DNA of 64,000 nucleotides from JANNPJ01 sp965200525. GTDB lineage: Bacteria; Actinomycetota; Actinomycetes; Actinomycetales; Kineosporiaceae. The notes beneath the pieces are model-generated. The model was given only the letters and a program-made list of their open reading frames with translations, was not told where the DNA came from and did not search any database. Where the stretch lies: the NCBI GenBank assembly GCA_965200525.1, contig OZ241368.1:2604001-2668000 (forward strand). Direction: 5' to 3'. Shown here piece after piece: positions 42,851 through 52,476 of the stretch; position 1 is the stretch's first letter; each line of letters opens with the position of its first letter. The translations under genes and the position numbers were made by a program.

Positions 42851-43930
42851 TCACTCTAGGTTTTCAGTAAAACTACCCCGGCCGGGCCCGGTTGAGCCCC
42901 CGGGGCCCGCCGGACCCGAGCCCGCCGGCTTCTGGGTGGCCCGCTTGCGCTTGGGCTGCTTCTTGGGCTGGATCCGCTGCCCAGGGATAGAAGCATCATC
43001 AACGACGTCCTGGGTGGACGAGTCCGCGACCAATTCGCTTCCGTTCGGGCCCTTCACCGGCTTGCCGTTAGTACCGGGACTTGCTCCGTTACCGGCGTCG
43101 ATCGCAGGCTGACCCCGCTTCGCCCGTCGCTCGTTCAGGGCCTTCTCCGCAGGTGAACCAGGCGCCGGCATCCGCCTGATCACGTAGAACTGCTGACCCA
43201 TGGACCAGACGTTGGTGGTCAGCCAGTACAGCAGCACACCGATGGGGAAGTTGACACCGGAGATCGCGAACACCAGCGGCAGCACGTAGAGCAGGATCTT
43301 CTGCTGCTGAGCGAACGGGTTGTCCAGCGCCGAAGCCGGCATGTTCTTCATCATCAGCTGACGCTGCGTCGTGAACGTGGACGCCGACATCAGCACGATC
43401 AGCACGACGGTGAGGATCTTGGTCGACGTCAGACTCGAGTTCATGAACGTCGCTGAGATCGGCGAGCCGAACAGCGTTGCGTGGTCGGCCTGCTCGCGCA
43501 GTGAATTGGTGAGCGGCCCGATGCTGAAGCCGTCCTTGCGGATGCCGTTGAGAACCCGGAACAGCGCGAAGAAGATCGGCGCCTGGAGGATGATCGGCAA
43601 GCACGAGGCGAACGGGTTGGTCCCGGTCTCCTTGTAGAGCGCCATCGTCTCTTGCGTCATCTTCTGACGCGATTCCTGATCGGTCTTGCCCTTGTACTTG
43701 GCCTGGATCTTCTTGATCTCAGGTTGAACCATCTGCAGGCCGCGAGACGCCTTGATCTGCTTGACGAAGAGCGGGATCAGCACGATTCGGATGGTGATGA
43801 CGAGGCCGACGATGGAGAGCGCCCAGGTCCAGCCCGACGAAGCCGGAAACCCGATCGTGGTGAAAACCGAGTGCCACGCCACCATGATCCAGGCGACGAC
43901 GTACTCGAGCGGCTTCAGGACGGTAGACAT
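42851..43930 (-). CDS. yidC: Membrane protein insertase YidC
   Basis: 359-residue Oxa1/YidC-family insertase. Five membrane segments; SIVGLVITIRIVLIPLFVKQ carries the conserved hydrophilic-groove arginine, followed by the cytoplasmic loop KKIQAKYKGKTDQESRQKMT. The tail is Lys/Arg-rich (PKKQPKRKRATQKP), suited to ribosome contact. Lacks the large periplasmic domain of proteobacterial YidC, normal for actinobacteria. 15 bp after yidD. Confidence 0.95.
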   Translation of the reverse strand: MSTVLKPLEYVVAWIMVAWHSVFTTIGFPASSGWTWALSIVGLVITIRIVLIPLFVKQIKASRGLQMVQPEIKKIQAKYKGKTDQESRQKMTQETMALYKETGTNPFASCLPIILQAPIFFALFRVLNGIRKDGFSIGPLTNSLREQADHATLFGSPISATFMNSSLTSTKILTVVLIVLMSASTFTTQRQLMMKNMPASALDNPFAQQQKILLYVLPLVFAISGVNFPIGVLLYWLTTNVWSMGQQFYVIRRMPAPGSPAEKALNERRAKRGQPAIDAGNGASPGTNGKPVKGPNGSELVADSSTQDVVDDASIPGQRIQPKKQPKRKRATQKPAGSGPAGPGGSTGPGRGSFTENLE

Positions 43931-43945
43931 CGGCTCCTCGCCGGT

Positions 43946-44302
43946 TCAGGCGACACGTCGGAGGGGCGACGGCGCAGAGGTCGTGTCAGCGGATGAGATC
44001 GAACCTTCGCTCGAATCACCCGAATCCACGGAACACTCATGGGAGGGAACCCCCAGCGGAGGAACGGGATCTACCCCACCAGAGTTCCACGGGTTGCACC
44101 GCAGCAGGCGCCAAATTGCGAGACGACCACCGCGCAGCACACCGTGTCGCTCCACTGCAGTCAGCGCGTAGGCCGAGCAGGAAGGGTAGAACCGACAGGT
44201 CGGACCGTAGAGCGGAGAGATCACCGCTCGGTAGGCCCGGAGCAAAAGGATCAAGACCAGCTGAGGAAGCCGCATCACCAGACGAAGAACCCGCCCGGTC
44301 AT
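43946..44302 (-). CDS. yidD: Membrane protein insertion efficiency factor YidD
   Basis: 118 residues. Amphipathic N-terminus, then the family signature YRAVISPLYGPTCRFYPSCS and NPWNSGGVDPVP. The C-terminal 35 residues are an acidic Ser-rich extension. ATG overlaps the rnpA stop by 4 nt. Confidence 0.93.
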   Translation of the reverse strand: MTGRVLRLVMRLPQLVLILLLRAYRAVISPLYGPTCRFYPSCSAYALTAVERHGVLRGGRLAIWRLLRCNPWNSGGVDPVPPLGVPSHECSVDSGDSSEGSISSADTTSAPSPLRRVA

Positions 44303-44649
44303 GACGCCCCCGCTTGCTTGCGGATCACCGAGGTAAGTGCGCTGTCCAGATCGGCCGCCAGATCAACGGACCCGGCGGCAGCCGGATTGGCCCGCACCAC
44401 AACCAGTGATCCCGCGGGAAGAGAAGCCATCCGGTCACGGGTGAGGTGGCGCAACTGCCGCTTCACCCGGTTCCGCACCACTGACGGGCCAACCGCCTTT
44501 GATACGACGAAGCCCACCCGGGTCGGTTCTTCGGGAGAAGACAACCGACTCAGATGGACGACGAGCGTCCGGCGCCCGGCGCGACGTCCCTTACGCACTG
44601 CGGCAGTGAAGTCACTGCCGTTGCGCATTCGGTGAGTGGCGGGTAGCAC
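44299..44649 (-). CDS. rnpA: Ribonuclease P protein component
   Basis: 116 residues, normal size. Basic protein that helps the RNase P RNA bind pre-tRNA. The RNR motif is clear in VVRNRVKRQLRHLTRDR, with RMRNGSDFTAAVRKGRR at the N-terminus. Start 44649; 18 bp after rpmH. Confidence 0.94.
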   Translation of the reverse strand: MLPATHRMRNGSDFTAAVRKGRRAGRRTLVVHLSRLSSPEEPTRVGFVVSKAVGPSVVRNRVKRQLRHLTRDRMASLPAGSLVVVRANPAAAGSVDLAADLDSALTSVIRKQAGAS

Positions 44650-44667
44650 TCCTCTGCCGCGGCGCGG

Positions 44668-44805
44668 TCAGGCTGAGAGCTCGGTGCGACCCTTACGGCG
44701 ACGAGCCGCGAGGATCGCGCGGCCGGCACGGGTACGCATCCGCAGCCGGAAGCCATGCGTCTTGGCGCGGCGCCGATTGTTCGGCTGGAACGTCCGCTTG
44801 CTCAC
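44668..44805 (-). CDS. rpmH: 50S ribosomal protein L34
   Basis: 45 residues beginning at a GTG: MSKRTFQPNNRRRAKTHGF onward, ending GRTELSA. Contains the invariant L34 sequence and full length. Divergent from dnaA; head of the rpmH-rnpA-yidD-yidC-jag group. Confidence 0.97.
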   Translation of the reverse strand: MSKRTFQPNNRRRAKTHGFRLRMRTRAGRAILAARRRKGRTELSA

Positions 44806-45414
44806 GTGAAGACTCCCGGGTTCGTAAAGCAGGTAGGCGGATGGTTATCGTCAGACTGGCGGCAACCACCGATTGCGCCGACCTCCATCGGACGCCCACG
44901 CTTTTGCATGGGCACGCGAAGAGAGGTCGCCGTCAAGCCCTCCCACGGTACGGGGGAGCTCGGCATGGGGTCAAACGCGCAGTCACCGGTCGGCACCAGG
45001 TGCTCAGCCGTCCGGAGCGGAGCTACCGCAGAACAACACGGAGAGCGTCCCCCGAACACCGGAGCGCCACCTCCACCCGTCCGGCATTACCTTGGGTGAT
45101 CAATACCCATCAATTAAGGCGCAATCCCGCGCTTCAGTCAGCATTGAGGCCCCACGGAGGTCCCTCGACCAGCTATGGTCCTCTCCTGCGAGTCCACGGC
45201 CGGACAACGACACGCCGTGGCTCGCCAGGGGCCAGAACCGGATCGTTGACGGTGAACGTGTCATCCACCGAGGACGCCGGCGCTCATCAGGCTGCACCAC
45301 GGGGGCCAAAGCGAGGACGCTGAGCGATGGCACGCACCTCTTCTCGTACACAGCTTGTGGACAAGGGTGTGGACAAGTGCCTTCGCGAGTACTAGCAAGG
45401 GGAGGTGAGCGGCG
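44806..45414. other. rpmH-dnaA intergenic region
   Basis: About 610 bp. An AT-richer stretch near 45085-45120 may hold the rpmH promoter, and the dnaA promoter lies further right. The right end carries two DnaA boxes and the strong dnaA ribosome site AAGGGGAGGTGA (45397-45408). No gene or RNA recognised. Confidence 0.6.
45356..45376. promoter_or_regulatory. Pair of perfect DnaA boxes ahead of dnaA
   Basis: TGTGGACAA at 45356-45364 and again at 45368-45376 (reverse complement of TTGTCCACA), start-to-start 12 bp in direct orientation, about 40 bp from the dnaA start. Suggests DnaA autoregulation. Confidence 0.85.
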
Positions 45415-47289
45415 TTGACCACGCCTGAGGAGAACTTCCCGGCGGTGTGGCGCCGTGCCCTCGAGTCGCTTGATGCTGCCGGGGTCACCCCGCAGCAACG
45501 CGCTTTCGTCCGGCTGGCCCGGCCGGTCGGTCTGCTCGACGGAACCGCTCTCCTGGCCGCCCCGAACGACCTGACCAAGGAGATCCTGGAACAACGGGTC
45601 CGCGACACGATCACCAGCCTGCTGTCTGACCAGCTGGGATACCCGGTCCGGCTCGCCGTCACGGTCGATGCCTCGCTGATCGCCGAAAGTTCCTCAACTC
45701 CTCCCCTGGCCTCCGCCCCGCGCCACATCGATCGACCGATCGAGCGATCGTACGAAGGTGAGCGCGGCGCGTACGGCGTCGAGCGCCCCTCGTTCGAGGC
45801 CGAGCGCACCTTCGAGCGCGGCACCGGACCGCTCGACCCGAGCTCGGTCCAGCGCGACCGTGACAACCTGGGTGATTTTCACACCTTTTCCCCAGAGGGT
45901 GTGCGAATCACCCAAGGCCGGGCCGAGAACTCGATCGACGGGTCCAGCACTGAGGATGTCATCGACATCCGCACCTTCGAGCGGACGGCGCCCAGCACGG
46001 CGCCGGGCGCCCTGGGTGAGTACCCGGTCGGATCACCGTTCAACATCGGACTCGATCGTCAGGACGGCGGGCGGTCCGATCGGCGTGACTCCAGCGATCG
46101 GCGGGACTCGACCGACTCGAGCGAACGCGGCCAATCGATCGACCGCTCCGAGCGGGCGAACCAGCAGCCGGCGAACGACCCGTTCAACGGGCCCGGATCC
46201 GGCAACGACGATCGCCCGATCCGCCATCGGGCACCCACCCGGCCCCAGGCCGAGCCGGCCCGGCTGAACGCGAAGTACACCTTCGAAACCTTCGTCATCG
46301 GAGCCAGCAACCGGTTTGCCCACGCGGCCGCGGTCGCGGTCGCCGAGGCGCCCGCCAAGGCGTACAACCCGTTGTTCGTCTACGGCGAATCCGGCCTGGG
46401 CAAGACCCACCTGATGCACGCGATCGGGCACTACGCCCAGAACCTGTATCCCGGCGTGCGGGTGCGGTACGTGAACTCCGAGGAGTTCACCAACGACTTC
46501 ATCAACAGCATCCGGGACGACAAGGCGAGCGCGTTCCAACGCCGCTACCGGGACGTCGACGTGCTGCTGATCGACGACATCCAGTTCCTCCAGGGCAAGG
46601 TGCAGACCCAGGAAGAGTTCTTCCACACCTTCAACACCCTGCACAACGCCAACAAGCAGGTCGTGATCACCTCCGATCTGCCCCCTAAGCAACTGGCCGG
46701 CTTCGAGGAGCGGATGCGGTCCCGGTTCGAGTGGGGCCTGATCACCGACGTCCAGCCGCCCGACCTCGAGACCCGAATCGCGATTCTGCGCAAGAAGGCC
46801 ATCGGCGAGCGTCTCGAGGTCCGTGACGACGTCATGGAGTACATCGCCAGCCGGATCTCCACGAACATCCGTGAGCTCGAGGGTGCACTGATCCGGGTGA
46901 CGGCGTTCGCCAGTCTGAACCGTCAGCAGGTGGATCTGTCGCTGGCCGAGATAGTGCTCAAGGATCTGATTCCGGCCGACCACACTCCGGAAATCACCTC
47001 GGCCACGATCATGGCTCAGACCGCGGCCTATTTCAGCCTGTCGATGGAGGACCTGTGCGGTGCCTCCCGCTCGAGAGTTCTGGTCAACGCTCGACAGATT
47101 GCGATGTACCTCTGTCGCGAGCTCACTGATCTGTCGCTGCCCAAGATTGGTCAGCTCTTCGGCGGTCGGGATCACACGACGGTAATTCACGCCGACCGCA
47201 AAATTCGTACGTTGATGGCCGAGCGGCGATCGACCTACAACCAGGTCACCGAGCTCACCAACCGGATCAAGCAGACCTCCCGGGGCTGA
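45415..47289 (+). CDS. dnaA: Chromosomal replication initiator protein DnaA
   Basis: 624 residues, TTG start behind AAGGGGAGGTGA. Domain I spans ~1-85; domain II (~90-285) is long and highly charged (Asp/Arg/Ser-rich, with repeats like SDRRDSSDRRDS), as in Streptomyces. The AAA+ domain has Walker A GESGLGKTHLMHAIGHY (~323), Walker B VLLIDDIQFL and an arginine-finger region. Domain IV ends in GGRDHTTVIHADRKI, the DnaA-box recognition signature. Opens the origin at 47.7-48.3 kb. Confidence 0.97.
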   Translation: MTTPEENFPAVWRRALESLDAAGVTPQQRAFVRLARPVGLLDGTALLAAPNDLTKEILEQRVRDTITSLLSDQLGYPVRLAVTVDASLIAESSSTPPLASAPRHIDRPIERSYEGERGAYGVERPSFEAERTFERGTGPLDPSSVQRDRDNLGDFHTFSPEGVRITQGRAENSIDGSSTEDVIDIRTFERTAPSTAPGALGEYPVGSPFNIGLDRQDGGRSDRRDSSDRRDSTDSSERGQSIDRSERANQQPANDPFNGPGSGNDDRPIRHRAPTRPQAEPARLNAKYTFETFVIGASNRFAHAAAVAVAEAPAKAYNPLFVYGESGLGKTHLMHAIGHYAQNLYPGVRVRYVNSEEFTNDFINSIRDDKASAFQRRYRDVDVLLIDDIQFLQGKVQTQEEFFHTFNTLHNANKQVVITSDLPPKQLAGFEERMRSRFEWGLITDVQPPDLETRIAILRKKAIGERLEVRDDVMEYIASRISTNIRELEGALIRVTAFASLNRQQVDLSLAEIVLKDLIPADHTPEITSATIMAQTAAYFSLSMEDLCGASRSRVLVNARQIAMYLCRELTDLSLPKIGQLFGGRDHTTVIHADRKIRTLMAERRSTYNQVTELTNRIKQTSRG

Positions 47290-47295
47290 TCCCGA

Positions 47296-47314
47296 CCGGA
47301 GGTCACGCCTCCGG
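47296..47314 (+). terminator. Hairpin directly after dnaA
   Basis: CCGGAGG and CCTCCGG arms around TCACG, 7 bp past the dnaA stop. Confidence 0.45.
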
Positions 47315-47490
47315 CTGAGGCCGGCCCGGACGACCCCTGGTGAGGGCGGTCCGGGGCTCCAGGTCTGTCGTAGGACGTCCGCCGGCTCCGGGGCTGCGGG
47401 GCCTACGGCCGTCGTCCCGTGCCGGCATTACCCGGCCTGACGACGAATTCCCGGCCCCTCATCCACGGCCCCGACCTGTATCGACCCTGC

Positions 47491-47542
47491 GCAGCCCGAC
47501 CGGCCAGAGCTCTCTCCCGGTCGGGCTGCGCTGTTTTGTCTT
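47491..47542 (+). terminator. Intrinsic terminator between dnaA and oriC
   Basis: 13-bp arms GCAGCCCGACCGG/CCGGTCGGGCTGC (47491-47503, 47517-47529) followed by GCTGTTTTGTCTT. It would shield oriC from dnaA transcription. Confidence 0.75.
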
Positions 47543-47726
47543 GTGCGAGTTTGCTTTTGACCAAACAGTGGGATGCCCGGACTCGAGTTTCGCCGGCCAT
47601 CGAGCCGGTTCCGGGCGCCTTGCGAATCCCTGTGCCCTGCTCTCGCGGCCGACCGATCGGCCGTTCCAACCCCGATCCAGGCCCGGTCTCGGCCCGATTC
47701 AGGCCCGATCAGAGCTGGATCAGGCT

Positions 47727-48320
47727 CGATCCACAGGTTCTCCACACCCCGGCGTGATCCAGCCCTCGAGCCGCCGCCGACCGGCCGCAAGGAGGTCGTT
47801 CCAGGCCCGGGAGCAACTCGTCCACAACCGGTCCACATGCCACCCACAAGAGATCCCCAAGCTCGTCCACAGGACTGGCTCGAGGGCATTTCGGCGACTG
47901 AGTCATCAGTCAGCGCAAAAGCCCTGATCGACGCCTCACGGCGAACCGGCATTCTTCGTGCACAGCTGGGGAAAAGCCTGTGGACGACGTCATCGGTGCT
48001 CAGCTGTGGGCAACTGCACCAATCCGCCCTCCACAGCCTGTGGAGTCAAGGACCGGCATCGGACGACGTCAAAGGGGCCCGTGGACAAACGGTGGATGAC
48101 GGGGGTCAAACATGGGGACGACCTGTGGACAGATCGGCCACTTCGGTGCATGAACGAGGAACAACTCGTGGACAACCCTCGGTCCATCCACTGCTCGCCC
48201 ACCGTTTGCTCAGATTCATCCACTGCTCATCGACAGGGCTCCACGGGGTTGAGCTGCCAAAAGACAGGTTCTCCACAGAATCAACAGGCCCTATGACAAA
48301 CACTAAACAGTTTTGGTTAG
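47727..48320. other. oriC: Replication origin oriC
   Basis: Cluster of DnaA-box-like 9-mers in both orientations in the 1.26-kb dnaA-dnaN gap. Forward: CGATCCACA 47727, TTCTCCACA 47738, TCGTCCACA 47818 and 47863, CGGTCCACA 47829, CCCTCCACA 48027, TTCTCCACA 48269. Reverse: TGTGGACGA 47979, CGTGGACAA 48080 and 48167, TGTGGACAG 48124. An AT-rich tract (about 48283-48320) follows the last box and is the best candidate unwinding element. Most boxes differ from TTGTCCACA at one or two of the first three bases, as is common in actinomycete origins. The remaining ~230 bp before dnaN hold no recognised feature. Confidence 0.88.
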
Positions 48321-48554
48321 GGGGAGCTGATCCGCCCGCAGTTAACCGATCGACCGGATCCTGGCCGGACTGAAGCAAGAGCCGGAGCAGAGCTGGAGCA
48401 GAGCCGCAGCCGGGCCGAAGATCGCCGAGCCGGTCCACGAGCCAGACTCAGCCGATCTACCCAGCCATGGAGTTCCCGCGACCTGCGCAACTCGCGTACT
48501 GTCGGGGCCGCAGACTGAAGTGGTGGAAGCCGGGCTAGGCATGGAGGGGTTCGC

Positions 48555-49685
48555 GTGAAGTTCCGGGTCGAGCGCGATGCGCTGGCCGACGCGGTTGCCT
48601 GGGCGGCCCGAGCGTTGCCCAGCCGACCACCGGTCCCCGTTCTTGCCGGTCTTCTTCTCGAGGCCGATTCGGCTGGTGTGCTTCGCCTTTCGAGCTTCGA
48701 CTACGAGGTCTCGGCTCGCGTCGAAGTGCCGGCCGAGGTGATGGACGCCGGCACCGCCCTGGTCTCGGGCAAGTTGCTGGCCGACATCTCCCGGGCACTC
48801 CCGGCCAAGCCGGTCGACGTCACCACCGACGGCTCGAAGGTCTCGGTCACCTGCGGCTCCGGTCGCTTCACCCTGCTGACCATGCCGGTCGACGAGTACC
48901 CGACGCTGCCGGCGATGCCCGAGGCTTCGGGCACGGTTGCCGGTGATGTCTTCACCCAGGCCGTTCAGCAGGTCAGCATCGCCGCCAGTCGCGACGAGAC
49001 CCTGCCCATCCTCACCGGTATCCGGGTCGAGATCGAGGGCGAGCAGCTCACCCTGCTGGCCACCGACCGCTACCGGCTGGCGATGCGCACCCTCCCTTGG
49101 AGGCCCACAGATCCGGGCCAGAGCAGCGTGGCCCTGGTCCGGGCTCGCACTCTGTCCGATGTCGCCAAGGCGCTCGGCACGAGTGCCGACGTCACGTTCG
49201 CGCTGACCACCGGGGGTGCCACCGAGATGGTGGGCTTCGAGGCGGGCGGCCGACGCACGACGTCCTTGCTGGTGGACGGCGACTACCCGAAGGTGCGCGC
49301 GCTCTTCCCGGAGTCCGCGCCGACCCATGCTCTGGTCGGTACCCACGCCTTGATCGACGCGGTGAAGCGGGTGTCTCTGGTCGCCGAACGGAACACCCCC
49401 GTTCGACTGACTTTCACGGATGGCATCCTGACTCTCGAGGCAGGCCAGGGCGAGGATGCTCAGGCGTCTGAAGCCGTCGAGTCGACGCTGGTCGGCGACG
49501 AGCTTTCAATAGCCTTCAACCCGCAGTTCCTGCTCGACGGCCTGGGGGCGCTCAACTCCCCCCTGGCCCGCTTGTCTTTCACTCAGTCCACGAAGCCTGC
49601 GGTCCTGTCCCCTCAGTCCGAGCCCGACGGCCCGGACGACAGCAGCTATCGCTACCTGCTGATGCCGGTCCGGATCGCTGGCTGA
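48555..49685 (+). CDS. dnaN: DNA polymerase III beta subunit (sliding clamp)
   Basis: 376 residues, normal length, GTG start with GGAGGGG upstream. Three repeated clamp domains; MKFRVERDALADAVAWAARA at the start, and LIDAVKRVSLVAERNTPVRL and the final YLLMPVRIAG are conserved. Ring-shaped processivity factor for replication. Confidence 0.97.
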   Translation: MKFRVERDALADAVAWAARALPSRPPVPVLAGLLLEADSAGVLRLSSFDYEVSARVEVPAEVMDAGTALVSGKLLADISRALPAKPVDVTTDGSKVSVTCGSGRFTLLTMPVDEYPTLPAMPEASGTVAGDVFTQAVQQVSIAASRDETLPILTGIRVEIEGEQLTLLATDRYRLAMRTLPWRPTDPGQSSVALVRARTLSDVAKALGTSADVTFALTTGGATEMVGFEAGGRRTTSLLVDGDYPKVRALFPESAPTHALVGTHALIDAVKRVSLVAERNTPVRLTFTDGILTLEAGQGEDAQASEAVESTLVGDELSIAFNPQFLLDGLGALNSPLARLSFTQSTKPAVLSPQSEPDGPDDSSYRYLLMPVRIAG

Positions 49686-49703
49686 AACCCGAAGGGACCG
49701 CGC

Positions 49704-50621
49704 GTGCACATCGGACTTATCGGCCTCGGCCGCATGGGTGGCAACATGGCCACCCGCCTGCGCAACGCGGGGATCGAGGTCACCGGCTACGACCGGGACC
49801 CGAACACCAGCCAGGTTCCGGATCTGGCCGGCCTGGTCGCCGCTCTGCCGGCACCCCGGATCATCTGGGTCATGGTGCCCTCCGGTGAGCCGACCCGGGC
49901 GACCGTCGAGGCTCTCGGCGAACTGCTCTCCGAAGGCGACATGGTCATCGAGGGCGGCAACTCGCGCTTCAGTGACGACGTCAAGCACGCCGAGATGCTG
50001 GCCCCGAAGGGGATCGGCTACCTCGACTGCGGCGTCTCGGGCGGTATCTGGGGCCTGGAGAACGGCTACGGCCTGATGGTCGGCGGTGACGACAAGCTGG
50101 TCGAGCAGGCCATGCCGATCTTCGAGGCGCTGCGCCCGCCCGGCCCGCGCGACGAGGGCTTCGTCCACGCCGGAGCGATCGGCGCCGGTCACTACGCCAA
50201 GATGGTGCACAACGGCATCGAGTACGGCCTGATGCAGGCGTACGCCGAGGGCTACGAGCTGCTCGACGCCAAGGACATCGTCACTGACGTCCACGGGTGC
50301 TTCAAGGCCTGGACGCGCGGCACCGTGGTCCGTTCCTGGCTGCTCGACCTGCTGGTCAAGGCGCTCGAGGAAGACCCGAAGCTGGCCGAGATCAGCGGCT
50401 ATGTCGACGACTCGGGCGAGGGCCGCTGGACGATCGAGGAAGCCATCGCCAACGCCGTCCCCGCTCCGGTGATGACGGCCGCGCTGTACGCCCGCTTCGT
50501 CTCCCGGCAGGAGGACTCGCCGGCGATGAAGGCGGTCGCGGCGCTGCGCAACCAGTTCGGTGGTCACGCGGTGCACGCCGCCAAGGCCGGACCGTCGTCC
50601 GGCACCGGCTCCACCAACTGA
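49704..50621 (+). CDS. gnd: 6-phosphogluconate dehydrogenase (decarboxylating), short form
   Basis: Oxidises 6-phosphogluconate to ribulose 5-phosphate in the pentose phosphate pathway. 305 residues, the short type (GndA/YqeC-like) rather than the 470-residue enzyme. MHIGLIGLGRMGGNMATRL nucleotide motif, GGNSRFSDD, LDCGVSGGIWGLENGYGLM and HAGAIGAGHYAKMVHNGIEY active-site segments present. Its placement between dnaN and recF, 18 bp after dnaN, is shared with Streptomyces and relatives. Confidence 0.95.
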   Translation: MHIGLIGLGRMGGNMATRLRNAGIEVTGYDRDPNTSQVPDLAGLVAALPAPRIIWVMVPSGEPTRATVEALGELLSEGDMVIEGGNSRFSDDVKHAEMLAPKGIGYLDCGVSGGIWGLENGYGLMVGGDDKLVEQAMPIFEALRPPGPRDEGFVHAGAIGAGHYAKMVHNGIEYGLMQAYAEGYELLDAKDIVTDVHGCFKAWTRGTVVRSWLLDLLVKALEEDPKLAEISGYVDDSGEGRWTIEEAIANAVPAPVMTAALYARFVSRQEDSPAMKAVAALRNQFGGHAVHAAKAGPSSGTGSTN

Positions 50622-50642
50622 TCAGCTCCACCCTGTATCAGC

Positions 50643-51785
50643 ATGCATGTCACCCATCTCTCCCTGGCCGACTTCCGCTCGTACTCGACGGCGGAACTCG
50701 CCCTGGAGAGCGGGGTGACGGCATTGATCGGGCCCAACGGTCAGGGCAAGACCAACCTGATCGAGGCGATCGGCTACGTCGCCTCGCACGGTAGTCATCG
50801 GGTCAGTACCGATGCGCCGCTGATCCGTTCCGGGGCGTCGCGGGCCGTCGTGCGTTGTGCGATCGCCCGCGACGACCGTAACGCGCTGATCGAGCTCGAG
50901 ATCGTTCCTGGTGGCAGCAACCGGGCCCGGATCAACCGGTCGCCGCTGGCCCGGCCTCGTGAGGCCCTCGGCGTGCTGCGGACCGTGCTCTTCGCCCCGG
51001 AGGATCTGGCCGTGGTGAAGGGCGACCCGGACGGCCGGCGCCGTTTTCTGGACGAGTTGCTGGTCGCCCGCTCGCCGCGGTTCGCCGGCGTCCGAAGCGA
51101 CTACGACCGGGTTCTGCGGCAGCGCAACGCCCTGCTCAAGACGGCTGGCAAGACGATCAAGGCCGGTCGGGGCGACGTCCGTACGCTCGATGTCTGGGAT
51201 TCTCACCTGGCCACGGCGGGGGCCGAGCTGCTGGCCGGCCGGTTGCGCCTGGTCCGGGAGCTGTCTCCGCTGGTGGCCAAGGCCTATGCGGCGGTCAGCC
51301 TGGGCCAGGGCGACGCGGCCACCGACTACCGCAGCAGTCTCGGCGAGGACATCACCGCGACCGCCGCGGTGGACCGGGAACTGCTTCAGGCCCGGCTGCT
51401 CGAGGCGCTGGCCAAGGTGCGCCCGGCCGAGCTCGAGCGCGGGGTCAGCCTGGTCGGGCCGCACCGCGACGACCTGGTGCTCACCCTCGGCGGCCTGCCG
51501 GCCCGGGGTTACGCCAGCCACGGCGAGTCCTGGTCGTTCGCGCTGGCCCTGAGGCTGGCCAGCTACGACTTGCTGTGTGCCGACGGCGGGGCCGAGTCCG
51601 AGCCCGTCTTGATGCTGGACGACGTGTTCGCCGAACTCGACGTCGGTCGCCGCGAGCGGTTGGCCGAGCTGGTGGCCGGAGCGGAGCAGGTGATCGTGAC
51701 CGCGGCCGTGGCCCAGGACGTGCCCGAGGCGCTGGACGGCGCCCGGGTGGACGTGATGGCCGGGCAGGTGACTCGTGTCCGGTGA
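50643..51785 (+). CDS. recF: DNA replication and repair protein RecF
   Basis: 380 residues. SMC-like ATPase that helps load RecA at gaps. Walker A GPNGQGKTNLIEAIGY, signature-like SHGESWSFALALRLA and Walker B PVLMLDDVFAELD are intact. LFAPEDLAVVKGDPDGRRRF is characteristic of the family. Stop overlaps the start of the DUF721 gene. Confidence 0.96.
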   Translation: MHVTHLSLADFRSYSTAELALESGVTALIGPNGQGKTNLIEAIGYVASHGSHRVSTDAPLIRSGASRAVVRCAIARDDRNALIELEIVPGGSNRARINRSPLARPREALGVLRTVLFAPEDLAVVKGDPDGRRRFLDELLVARSPRFAGVRSDYDRVLRQRNALLKTAGKTIKAGRGDVRTLDVWDSHLATAGAELLAGRLRLVRELSPLVAKAYAAVSLGQGDAATDYRSSLGEDITATAAVDRELLQARLLEALAKVRPAELERGVSLVGPHRDDLVLTLGGLPARGYASHGESWSFALALRLASYDLLCADGGAESEPVLMLDDVFAELDVGRRERLAELVAGAEQVIVTAAVAQDVPEALDGARVDVMAGQVTRVR

Positions 51786-52476
51786 CGAACTTTTCAGCAC
51801 ATCCTTCCCGGAATCCACACCGGTTGTGGACAAGCCTGTGGAAAAGCCTGTGGATCTAACGGTTCAAAGGCACCGATTGGCTGTGGACAGGGCGGTGGAC
51901 AACGCCGACGACAACAGCTCGAACCCGGCCCGGACCGAGGCCGACGCCGGTGTGGACGCCGGTGCCGACGCCGTCCGGGCGGCGCTGGGCCGGGCCCGGG
52001 CCGCCGCCGCGGCCCGGGGAGACAAGCCCGGCGAACCCGGTCGCAAGAGCGCGCTGGCCGCGCGGGCCCGGGAGAAGCGGGACGGGGCCAACACCCGGTC
52101 CGGAGCCCGGCCCGATGCTCGCGATCCGCAGGGCGTGTCCAGCGTGATCGCCCGGCTGGTGGCCGAACGAGGCTGGTCAGAGCCGGTCGCGGTCGGCGGG
52201 GTGCTGGGCCGGTGGGACGTCGTGGTCGGGGCCGATGTGGCCGCCCACTGCACGCCTTTGAGCTTCTCCGACGGTGTACTCACCGTAGCCGCGGACTCCT
52301 CGGCCTGGGCCACGCAGGTCCGCCTGCTGGCGCCCACCCTGCTGCGCCTGCTGGCCGAGGAGGTGGGCGAGGGCACGGTTCGGCGGATGGTGGTGCGCGG
52401 GCCGTCGGCTCCTTCCTGGCGGCACGGTCCGCGGGTTGCGCCCGGCTCTCAGGGCCCACGCGACACCTACGGATAG
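51775..52476 (+). CDS. DUF721 (DciA-like) family protein
   Basis: 233 residues, GTG start inside the recF end. The conserved DUF721 domain is C-terminal (VIARLVAERGWSEPVAVGGV; SFSDGVLTVAADSSAWATQV; LRLLAEEVGEG). The family includes the replicative helicase loader/operator DciA, and its place between recF and gyrB is fixed in actinobacteria. The N-terminal ~120 residues are variable and Ala/Arg/Asp-rich. This 5' part contains DnaA-box sequences (51825-51904). Confidence 0.88.
   Translation: MSGDELFSTSFPESTPVVDKPVEKPVDLTVQRHRLAVDRAVDNADDNSSNPARTEADAGVDAGADAVRAALGRARAAAAARGDKPGEPGRKSALAARAREKRDGANTRSGARPDARDPQGVSSVIARLVAERGWSEPVAVGGVLGRWDVVVGADVAAHCTPLSFSDGVLTVAADSSAWATQVRLLAPTLLRLLAEEVGEGTVRRMVVRGPSAPSWRHGPRVAPGSQGPRDTYG
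51825..51904. promoter_or_regulatory. DnaA-box cluster inside the DUF721 gene
   Basis: A perfect TGTGGACAA at 51825-51833, then CTGTGGAAAAG, CTGTGGATC, CTGTGGACAG and GGTGGACAA within 80 bp, all in the same orientation. They fall in the non-conserved N-terminal coding part. Confidence 0.6.

Noticed and set aside
44798..44813. CTCACGTGAA at the rpmH start as a parS
   Set aside because: Only 10/16 matches; it arises from the rpmH GTG-AGC-AAG start.
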